Below, in pieces: positions 1-5,253 of a stretch of 13,024 nucleotides of DNA. The position numbers and the translations under genes are program-made. The notes beneath the pieces were generated by a model that saw only the letters and a list, made by a program, of their open reading frames with translations, was not told the DNA's origin and did no database searches. Position 1 is the first letter of the stretch. The number at the start of each line of letters is the position of its first letter. The stretch is from assembly GCA_963714645.1 (NCBI GenBank), contig CAVQQX010000164.1:1-13024 (forward strand). Reading direction: 5' to 3'. The DNA is from RPQJ01 sp963714645. Its GTDB lineage: Bacteria > Pseudomonadota > Gammaproteobacteria > Steroidobacterales > Steroidobacteraceae.

Positions 1-990
1 CGCGTATTCCTGCGCCACCCTGGCCTTGAGCCGGTCGATGTGCTCGTCGCCCGGTCGGCGCTCGCCGAGCGCCCGCTCGACGCGCTTGAACTGCATCGCG
101 AGCTGCGCACGCTGGATCTGCACGTGCGGCACGCGCTTCAGGTTGCCGGCGAGCTTCAGGTACGAGAGGCCGGCGATCAGCCACTTGGTCGGGTCGAACT
201 GCCACCACTTCACGCCATTCCGGTAGTCGTTCTGGAAGATGTGGTGATAGTTGTGGTAGCCCTCGCCGTAGGTGATCAGGGCGAGCCACGAATTGTCACG
301 GGCCGTGTTCTCGTCCGTATACGGCTGCGAACCCCACATGTGCGCGAGCGAATTGATGAACCACGTCAAATGGTGGTTCACCACCAGCCGCAGCAGGCCC
401 GCGAGCAGGAACACGCCCCAGACGTCGCCGAGCGCCCAGCCGAGCAGCAGCGGGAAGCCGATGTTCATGGCGAGCGTGAGCGGCAGGTAGAAGCGGTGCT
501 GGAACATCACGAGCGGGTCGCGCTCGAGGTCCTTCGCGTTGCTGAAGTCGTTCTCGCCGCTGGGGTAGTTGCGCAGGATCCAGCCCATGTGCGAGAACCA
601 GAAGCCGCGCTTCGCGCTGTAGGGATCGCGGTCCCAGTCGTCGACGAAGCGGTGGTGCGTGCGGTGCTGCGACGCCCAGATCAGGATGCTGTTCTGCAGC
701 GACATCGCGCCGAACAGCATGAAGAAGAAACGCACCGACCAGTGCGCCGAGTACGCGCGGTGCGCCCAGAGCCGGTGATAGCCCGCCGTAATCGAGATCC
801 CGCCGGCCCAGAGGCACGCGACTGCCGCGATCCATGCACCGAGGCTGTAGCCGTGCGTGAAGCCGTACCACGGCACGAGCGTGACGGCAGCGAGGGGGGT
901 CAGCGTGAAGATGATCGCCGTGACCCAGTTGATCGGGGCGCGTTCCGCGGCGGCAGGCGCCACGGGGGCGGCAGGAGACTGATGTTGCAT
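1..990 (-). CDS. Acyl-CoA/acyl-lipid delta-9 type fatty acid desaturase (3' end cut by window edge)
   Basis: Membrane di-iron desaturase that would introduce a cis double bond into a saturated fatty acyl chain with O2 and an electron donor, tuning membrane fluidity. The visible 330 residues carry the three histidine boxes of the family: HRLWAH at residues 72-77, HRTHH at 109-113 and HNYHH at 246-250, plus NHHLTW at 205-210. Hydrophobic stretches near residues 22-40, 50-70, 86-104, 168-186 and 190-203 fit membrane helices flanking the boxes. The start is the ATG at 990-988, giving MQHQS; only a weak GGA lies upstream. The reading frame is open to base 1, so the C-terminus is missing; family members are usually around 300-400 residues, so little may be lost. 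It is divergent from the DUF3011 gene. Family assignment is firm; substrate (acyl-CoA or acyl-lipid) is not decidable here. Confidence 0.95.
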   Translation of the reverse strand, partial: MQHQSPAAPVAPAAAERAPINWVTAIIFTLTPLAAVTLVPWYGFTHGYSLGAWIAAVACLWAGGISITAGYHRLWAHRAYSAHWSVRFFFMLFGAMSLQNSILIWASQHRTHHRFVDDWDRDPYSAKRGFWFSHMGWILRNYPSGENDFSNAKDLERDPLVMFQHRFYLPLTLAMNIGFPLLLGWALGDVWGVFLLAGLLRLVVNHHLTWFINSLAHMWGSQPYTDENTARDNSWLALITYGEGYHNYHHIFQNDYRNGVKWWQFDPTKWLIAGLSYLKLAGNLKRVPHVQIQRAQLAMQFKRVERALGERRPGDEHIDRLKARVAQEYA

Positions 991-1038
991 CGATGATTCC
1001 GTCGAATCGAAGGAGGAGGCGGACAAACGATCGTAGCC

Positions 1039-1067
1039 AGTGTACCCGGCAGAGCGAGGCGTGACAT
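1039..1067 (-). promoter_or_regulatory. Candidate sigma70-type promoter of the desaturase gene
   Basis: Read on the minus strand, ATGTCA (1067-1062; 4 of 6 matches to TTGACA) is followed after 17 bases by TACACT (1044-1039; 4 of 6 matches to TATAAT). A transcript starting near 1032 would have a leader of about 40 nt before the ATG at 990. Match quality is moderate and the region is GC-rich, so this is a candidate only. Confidence 0.35.
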
Positions 1068-1246
1068 GGCTCCCGTCAACTATTTGATCCAAACGTGCTG
1101 CCCCTGTGACCGGCCGCCCAGGTCGCCCCGGACGCTTCGCTTCGCTTGCGGCAGTGCATCAATCGCGTGCCCGGGCGTGCTCGAGAGCGGTTGCTTTCGC
1201 CACCGTCGATGGGTCAACGTTCCGGCCCCGCCCGCATCGAACACGA

Positions 1247-1265
1247 GGGCCGCGTACCGCGGCCC
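1247..1265 (+). repeat. Perfect 8-bp inverted repeat upstream of the DUF3011 gene
   Basis: GGGCCGCG (1247-1254), a 3-base TAC spacer and CGCGGCCC (1258-1265) form a perfect inverted repeat. It ends 5 bp before the GGAG ribosome-binding site at 1271-1274 and 14 bp before the ATG at 1280. As RNA it would be a very stable hairpin just 5' of the ribosome site; as DNA it could be a repressor site. The rest of the 991-1279 spacer shows no ORF, RNA gene or other repeat that I can support. Confidence 0.5.
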
Positions 1266-1279
1266 GACACGGAGCCGCC

Positions 1280-2311
1280 ATGCGCACCCACACTCGGACC
1301 TTGCTGCAGACGCTCGCGCTGACATGCGCCGGACTCGCCGGCTTGGGCGGGAGCCCCTTCGCCGTGGCGCAGACCGCGACCGGCGCGGTCGACGCGGCCA
1401 TGAAGGCGCGCCCGGCCGTCCAGCAGCCGACCCTCAAGCAGAACTCGCCGGGCACGCGCTCGGCGCAAAGCAACTGCGTCCGGGAAGCGAACCGGCGCGG
1501 GTTCACGGTGTTGGACACCACCAACTTCCAGCAGTTCCGGGATGGCTGGTCGATCGACCTGCGCGTGCGCGACATGCGCGGCCGCGTGTCCCGGGGATCG
1601 TGTTTCGTCGAGACGAGATCGGGCGACGTGAACCTCTACGGGTTCGGCTGGGGGTACGACGACGAGGGCAACGATCGCGCGACGTTCAACTGTGCGTCAG
1701 TCGACAACAGGTACCGCGAGTGCCAGTTGCCGGTGAACGGCCGCGCGCGGCTCGTCAAGCGCGTCTCCGAATCGCGCTGCGTCGAGGGCAAGAGCTGGGG
1801 CCAGCGCAACGACCGCGTCTGGGTCGATCGCGGGTGCCGTGGACGTTTTGAAGTGACCCGTTCCGGCGGCGCGGGTGGCGACGACAACACGATCGAGTGT
1901 TCGTCGACCGGCGCGCGTTACCGCGAATGCCAGATCGGGTCGGGCTATTTCGGGCGCCTCGACCGCGAGTTGAGCAATCGACGTTGCCGCGAGGACGTCA
2001 CCTACGGCACGCGCAACGGCGTGATCTGGGTCACCGACGGGTGCCGCGCGCGGTTCATCCGCCAGCGCGGTAACGCGGGTGGCAGCGGCGGCATCGGCAA
2101 CCGGACGATCGACTGCCGCTCGGATGCGGGACGTCGCAACGAATGCAGCCTCGGCCACGGCTACGTCGCCCTGCTGGTGCAGGACCTCTCGAACGGACGC
2201 TGCCGGCGAGACGCGACGTGGGGCACGCGCAACGGCGTGGTCTGGGTCTCGAACGGCTGCTCGGCACGCTTCGAACGTCTCAAGGAGAAGGGAACGGGAG
2301 ATCGGGACTAG
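1280..2311 (+). CDS. Exported protein with three DUF3011 repeats
   Basis: A 343-residue secreted or periplasmic protein of unknown function. Residues 1-30 are a signal peptide: basic MRTHTR, a hydrophobic core, then AVA before QT. A short N-terminal segment (about 61-125) has its own cysteine pair, C66 and C108. Three DUF3011-type repeats follow at about 134-191, 204-260 and 275-332. Each has four cysteines with identical 10/19/19 spacing (C138/148/167/186, C207/217/236/255, C279/289/308/327) and ends in a W(G)xRN..(I/V)WV..GC(R/S)..F motif. The repeats are joined by Gly-rich linkers (GGAGGDD, GNAGGSGGIGN), which suggests independent disulfide-linked modules. The start at 1280 is preferred over upstream in-frame starts because it has a GGAG site 5 nt away and begins the signal peptide. 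The gene converges on the GIY-YIG-like gene. Confidence 0.88.
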   Translation: MRTHTRTLLQTLALTCAGLAGLGGSPFAVAQTATGAVDAAMKARPAVQQPTLKQNSPGTRSAQSNCVREANRRGFTVLDTTNFQQFRDGWSIDLRVRDMRGRVSRGSCFVETRSGDVNLYGFGWGYDDEGNDRATFNCASVDNRYRECQLPVNGRARLVKRVSESRCVEGKSWGQRNDRVWVDRGCRGRFEVTRSGGAGGDDNTIECSSTGARYRECQIGSGYFGRLDRELSNRRCREDVTYGTRNGVIWVTDGCRARFIRQRGNAGGSGGIGNRTIDCRSDAGRRNECSLGHGYVALLVQDLSNGRCRRDATWGTRNGVVWVSNGCSARFERLKEKGTGDRD

Positions 2312-2312
2312 G

Positions 2313-2324
2313 GACCGGCCGGTC
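2313..2324. repeat. 12-bp perfect palindrome between convergent genes
   Basis: GACCGGCCGGTC lies in the 23-bp gap between two convergent stop codons. It has no loop of its own and no T-run on either side, so it is a poor terminator. It may be chance in GC-rich DNA. Confidence 0.25.
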
Positions 2325-2334
2325 GTTTCCGACC

Positions 2335-2910
2335 TCAGTGCCCGCCCCGGACGACGAGCCCCGCGGTGCGCAATGCCGCCGCGAGCTCTGCCTCGATGCG
2401 CTCGGCCTCCGCGCGCGCAATACGCTGCAGGTGCAGCGCGGGGCCTGCCAGCACCTCGACGCCGCGGCGCAGCACGCTGCCCGAAGCACGGATGCCGGCC
2501 TTGTGCTGGTCGAAGCGTTCGGCCGGGCGGTAGTGCGTCATGCCGACGTAGATGCCGTAGGGATGCCCGCCGCGATCCGCATAGTCCAGCAGCACGAGGT
2601 ACACGTTGTGCCGGCCGCGGCGTTCCGACGCGAAGGCGCTCGTCACGTCGTACACCGTCGCCAGCCAGTCGACGTGGCGCATCGGCAGCCACGCGGGGAT
2701 CGAGTCCGCTGCGTGGCGCCACAGTCGCGCGAGCATCGAGTCGATCTCGAGCCCGATCGCGCCGCGCATCCACAGCTCGTGCACGCAGTGCGCACCGGCT
2801 TCGCCGTCCCGTGCGGCGAGCGCCGCGTCGAGGCGTGCGATCACCTCCGCTCGGCGCAGCGGCCGCAGTGGCCGGCTGGCAGGAGTGGACCCGATACGGA
2901 TTTTGCGCAC
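2335..2910 (-). CDS. GIY-YIG-like domain protein with an uncharacterised helical N-terminus
   Basis: A protein of about 191 residues. The C-terminal half resembles a GIY-YIG nuclease fold: VYLVLLD at about 103-109 (first strand), YGIYVGMT at 118-125 (the YIG-like strand), ERFDQHKAG at 131-139 with Arg132 and His136, and an acidic helix (AEAERIEAELAAAL, 167-180) that could hold the metal-binding Glu. Residues 1-100 are mostly predicted helical and I do not recognise them. The start is uncertain: the frame has no ATG near the conserved part, and GTG at 2910-2908 is the most reasonable start, without a clear Shine-Dalgarno sequence. Family members cut or repair DNA, but many short GIY-YIG proteins are uncharacterised, so activity is not claimed. 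It converges on the DUF3011 gene and diverges from the hydroxyacid dehydrogenase remnant. Confidence 0.68.
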   Translation of the reverse strand: MRKIRIGSTPASRPLRPLRRAEVIARLDAALAARDGEAGAHCVHELWMRGAIGLEIDSMLARLWRHAADSIPAWLPMRHVDWLATVYDVTSAFASERRGRHNVYLVLLDYADRGGHPYGIYVGMTHYRPAERFDQHKAGIRASGSVLRRGVEVLAGPALHLQRIARAEAERIEAELAAALRTAGLVVRGGH

Positions 2911-2963
2911 GCGCGTTAGGCTAGCGCGGTTTGCCGCGATGTGGCATGCGCGGCTGACGGTCG

Positions 2964-3330
2964 ATGATCGAATCGGGCATGGGCAAGGCGACGGTCCCGG
3001 GCCGCTATGGCGCGGTGTTTCTCGACTACGGCACGGTCGCCTGTCGAGGCGACCTCGATCCCGGCTCCTTGCGGGCCGTCCTGCCCGCACTCGAGCTGCG
3101 CGATCACACGCCGCAGGACGACGTCCCGCGCGTGGTCGGCGCGGCCGAAGCCGTGCTGGTCAACAAGCGACGCCTGACGCGCGAGGTCCTCGAGCAGGCT
3201 CCGTCGTTGCGCCTGGGTGCTGCTCGCGGCAACCGGCACCAACAACGTGGACCTCGAGACCGCGCGGGGCGCACTGGTCGACTCGACGGCGCTCGCCGGG
3301 GCCCTGCGCGGCGGACGCCGGGGACGCGTC
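2964..3330 (+). pseudogene. Remnant of a D-2-hydroxyacid dehydrogenase (glycerate dehydrogenase-like)
   Basis: From ATG 2964 the frame reads a typical N-terminal substrate domain (AVFLDYGTV, then LRAVLPALELRDHTP, then a LVNKRRLTREVLEQAPSLRL segment). At GGG 3215-3217 an extra G shifts the frame: the family-typical LLAATGTNNVDL continues only in the +1 frame from 3217. Directly after NNVDLETAR the sequence jumps to GALVDSTALAGALR, which belongs far downstream in an intact enzyme (the NTARG(G/A)LVD region). The whole NAD-binding core with GxGxxG, and the catalytic Arg and Glu, are therefore missing; by family size about 150 residues are lost. The breakpoint lies in TAR-encoding DNA (about 3259-3267) present in both flanks, which fits deletion between short repeats. 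Similarity fades by about 3330, just before the convergent Nudix stop. Whatever the cause of the G insertion, the deletion alone makes it nonfunctional. Confidence 0.85.
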
Positions 3331-3346
3331 GTCGAGCCGGGCTGCG

Positions 3347-3778
3347 CTACCGCGGCGGGGGCTCGAGCCGCTGCGCGGCCCAGCGCACTACGGGCTTGAC
3401 GCGTGGCGAGACGAGACGCAGCGCCTCGTCGAGGTCCACCCAGCGATACTCGCTGTGCTCGGCGCGGCCGATTTCCGGGTTGAACGGCAGCGTCACGTCG
3501 GCCTGGCGGGTTTCGGCGAGGTAGTAGCGTGCCACCTTGCCCCCGCTGTAGGGCCCGGTCTGGGTCGAGACCTCGCCCCACGCGAAGAGGAGGTCGTCGA
3601 TCAACGACTCCTCGCGCACCTCGCGCACGGCCGCGGCCAGTGGCTCCTCGCCCTGTTCGACCATGCCCTTGGGGAAGTCCCAGTGGTTGAACGCGCGCAG
3701 CAGCAGGTAGCGCCAGTCGCCCCGGTCGCGGCGGACGACCACCACCCCGGCGGACAATCGCGTGGGCCGTGATTCCAT
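3347..3778 (-). CDS. Nudix hydrolase, Ap4A (diadenosine tetraphosphate) type
   Basis: A 143-residue Nudix hydrolase, probably cleaving dinucleoside polyphosphates such as Ap4A. The Nudix box is clear: G38, five residues, E44, seven residues, then REVREES at 52-58, so metal-binding E53, E56 and E57 are present; the last box glycine is replaced by Leu59. NHWDFPKGMVEQGE at 31-44 is the signature of the asymmetric Ap4A hydrolase group. ATG at 3778 is preferred over an in-frame GTG at 3799 because a TATACT -10 box (3790-3785) lies between them and would place the transcript start on this ATG. Its stop lies next to the decayed dehydrogenase, and it is divergent from oxyR. Substrate could also be an oxidised or modified nucleotide. 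Confidence 0.9.
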   Translation of the reverse strand: MESRPTRLSAGVVVVRRDRGDWRYLLLRAFNHWDFPKGMVEQGEEPLAAAVREVREESLIDDLLFAWGEVSTQTGPYSGGKVARYYLAETRQADVTLPFNPEIGRAEHSEYRWVDLDEALRLVSPRVKPVVRWAAQRLEPPPR

Positions 3779-3784
3779 GGGCTC

Positions 3785-3790
3785 AGTATA
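3785..3790 (-). promoter_or_regulatory. -10 box of the Nudix gene, apparently leaderless
   Basis: On the minus strand TATACT (3790-3785; 5 of 6 matches to TATAAT) ends 6 bases before the ATG at 3778, so initiation at the usual distance would fall on the A of the start codon. I see no convincing -35 hexamer 16-18 bp further upstream. Confidence 0.5.
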
Positions 3791-3812
3791 GCGATTCACT
3801 CGACGGATTGCT

Positions 3813-3842
3813 TTGCGCTTCCCGATAGGCGGAGGCTATTAT
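3813..3842 (+). promoter_or_regulatory. Candidate oxyR promoter
   Basis: TTGCGC (3813-3818) is followed by an 18-bp spacer and TATTAT (3837-3842; 5 of 6 matches to TATAAT). The -10 ends 6 bases before the oxyR ATG at 3849, so the transcript would be leaderless or nearly so. A GGAGG at 3831-3835 is 13 bases from the ATG, which is too far for a usual Shine-Dalgarno interaction and would lie inside the promoter. Confidence 0.5.
3825..3839 (+). promoter_or_regulatory. Candidate OxyR-binding element (ATAG-N7-CTAT)
   Basis: ATAG (3825-3828), seven bases, CTAT (3836-3839) matches one half of the known OxyR recognition pattern ATAG-N7-CTAT exactly. It lies within a wider inverted repeat CCCGATA (3821-3827) and TATCGGG (3840-3846). 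The CTAT overlaps the oxyR -10 box, the usual arrangement for LysR-family autorepression. A well-matched second element at the expected spacing upstream is not obvious. Confidence 0.55.
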
Positions 3843-3848
3843 CGGGCC

Positions 3849-4751
3849 ATGAACCTGCGGGACCTCCGTTACCTGGTCGCGCTCGCCGACGAGCGGCATT
3901 TCGGCAAGGCGGCCGAGCGCTGCTTCGTGAGCCAGCCGACGTTGTCGGCGCAGGTACGCAAGCTCGAGGATTACCTGGGCGTACCGCTGGTCGAGCGCCA
4001 GCCGAAGCGCGTCGCGCTCACGCCGACGGGAGAGAAGATCGTGCAGCGCGCGCGTTCGCTGCTGCAGGAAGCCGACGCGATCGTCGAGCTGGCGAAGACC
4101 GACCGCGACCCGCTCGCCGGTCCGCTCAAGCTCGCGCTGATCCCGACCGTGGGGCCCTACCTGCTGCCGCACGTCGCCGGTCGCCTGCGCCGGGAACTGC
4201 CGCGGCTCAAGCTGATGCTGTATGAGTACCAGACCGAGCCGCTGCTCGAGAAGCTGCGCGCCGGGGAGATCGACGTGGGCGTGATCGCGCTGCCGGTGCC
4301 GCTCGACGGCCTCGAGTCCGCCGAGCTCTACGACGAGCCGTTCACGCTCGCCGTGCCGGCCACGCACGCGCTCGCCGACCACGAACGCGTGCGCATCGAG
4401 GACCTGCGCGGCGAGACGCTGCTGCTGCTCGAGGACGGGCACTGCCTGCGTGACCAGGCCCTCGAAGTCTGCGGGCGCGTCCGCGTCAACGAGTCGCAGG
4501 ACTATCGCGCGACCAGCCTCGAGACGCTGCGGCAGATGGTCGCCGCCGGGCACGGGATCACGCTGCTGCCCGAGCTGGCCGCGGAGGCGCCGGTCGGCAC
4601 GGCGCGCGGACTCAGGATCAAGCCGTTCGCGCGCCCCGCGCCCGTGCGCACGGTCGGTGCGGTCTGGCGCAAGTCGACGACCCGCGGGCCCGCGATCGAG
4701 GCGATCGTTTCTGCCGTTCGTACCGCGATGCACCCGGAGGGACGCAAGTGA
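3849..4751 (+). CDS. oxyR: OxyR, hydrogen peroxide-sensing LysR-type regulator
   Basis: A 300-residue LysR-family transcription factor that senses peroxide by disulfide formation and controls peroxide defence genes. The N-terminal helix-turn-helix spans about residues 1-60 (MNLRDLRYLVALADERHFGKAA, with SQPTLSAQVRKLE at 28-40). The regulatory domain holds the OxyR signature GHCLRDQAL with the redox pair C199 and C208, at the same positions as in E. coli OxyR. IPTVGPYLLP (98-107) and RATSLETLRQMVAAGHGITLLP (220-241) are also family hallmarks. ATG 3849 gives the canonical MN(L/I)RDL start; an upstream TTG in frame would add non-homologous residues. The stop overlaps the GTG of the copper chaperone gene by 4 bases (GTGA), and a probable OxyR element overlaps its own promoter. 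Confidence 0.97.
   Translation: MNLRDLRYLVALADERHFGKAAERCFVSQPTLSAQVRKLEDYLGVPLVERQPKRVALTPTGEKIVQRARSLLQEADAIVELAKTDRDPLAGPLKLALIPTVGPYLLPHVAGRLRRELPRLKLMLYEYQTEPLLEKLRAGEIDVGVIALPVPLDGLESAELYDEPFTLAVPATHALADHERVRIEDLRGETLLLLEDGHCLRDQALEVCGRVRVNESQDYRATSLETLRQMVAAGHGITLLPELAAEAPVGTARGLRIKPFARPAPVRTVGAVWRKSTTRGPAIEAIVSAVRTAMHPEGRK
4736..4740 (+). promoter_or_regulatory. Strong ribosome-binding site deciding the GTG start of the copper chaperone
   Basis: GGAGG at the end of oxyR is 7 bases from GTG 4748 and supports this unusual start and translational coupling to oxyR. Confidence 0.75.
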
Positions 4752-5227
4752 TATACCGTCGCGTCGTCGCGAACGTGCTGGTCGCGGCGCTGCTGTCCGG
4801 ATCGATTCCCGCGACCGTCCCCGCCGGCGAGCCGGCAGCGGCCGCGCCCTTGAAGGTACGCGCCGCGTGGGCGCGCCCGACGCCCCCCGGCTCCAGCGTC
4901 GCCGCCGTGTACCTGACGATCGTCGGTGGCGGCACCGCCGACCGGCTCGTCGCGGCACGGACCGACCGCGCGTCCGTCACGCAGGTGCACGCCGTCACGC
5001 GCGATGCGGGCATGACGCGCATGCGCGAGGCGAACGGCGTCGACATCGCCGCCGGCGCGCGCGTGCGCCTCGCACCCGAGGGCCTCCACCTGATGCTGAT
5101 GGACCTGCCGCGCCCGCTCGCCGTCGGCGAACGCTTCGAGGTCACGCTCGAATTCGAGCGCGCCGGGCTGCTCCGCGTCCCGGTCGCGGTGATCGCCCTC
5201 GACGCCACCCCCCCGGCGGGCGGCTGA
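4748..5227 (+). CDS. PCu(A)C-family periplasmic copper chaperone
   Basis: A 159-residue exported copper-binding protein of the PCu(A)C/DUF461 family, which carries Cu(I) to respiratory oxidases, notably the CuA site. The first 26 or so residues form a signal peptide (MIYRRVV, hydrophobic core, then AG). The metal motif H-X10-M-X21-H-X-M is complete: H81, M92, H114, M116; M89 and M118 are nearby extra methionines. The GTG start overlaps the oxyR stop and has a GGAGG site. The partner usually encoded nearby, a SenC/Sco protein, is not in this window. Sharing a transcript with oxyR suggests that copper delivery or copper-linked redox stress is tied to peroxide signalling, which is inference. Confidence 0.93.
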   Translation: MIYRRVVANVLVAALLSGSIPATVPAGEPAAAAPLKVRAAWARPTPPGSSVAAVYLTIVGGGTADRLVAARTDRASVTQVHAVTRDAGMTRMREANGVDIAAGARVRLAPEGLHLMLMDLPRPLAVGERFEVTLEFERAGLLRVPVAVIALDATPPAGG

Positions 5228-5253
5228 GCGGTTCCCGGCCGGCGGGCACGGAC

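Noticed and set aside
1009..1016. AGGAGGAGG on the plus strand as a ribosome-binding site
   Set aside because: No start codon follows at a usable distance; it lies in the desaturase leader on the opposite strand.
3210..3225. Programmed frameshift in the hydroxyacid dehydrogenase
   Set aside because: No slippery heptamer or stimulating structure, and the missing NAD-binding core means a corrected frame would still give no enzyme.
4450..5253. Long upstream in-frame extension of the CHAT fusion protein reaching into oxyR
   Set aside because: It is the shadow frame of oxyR and the copper chaperone gene, Arg/Pro-rich and without family features. The hydrolase homology begins only after 5254.
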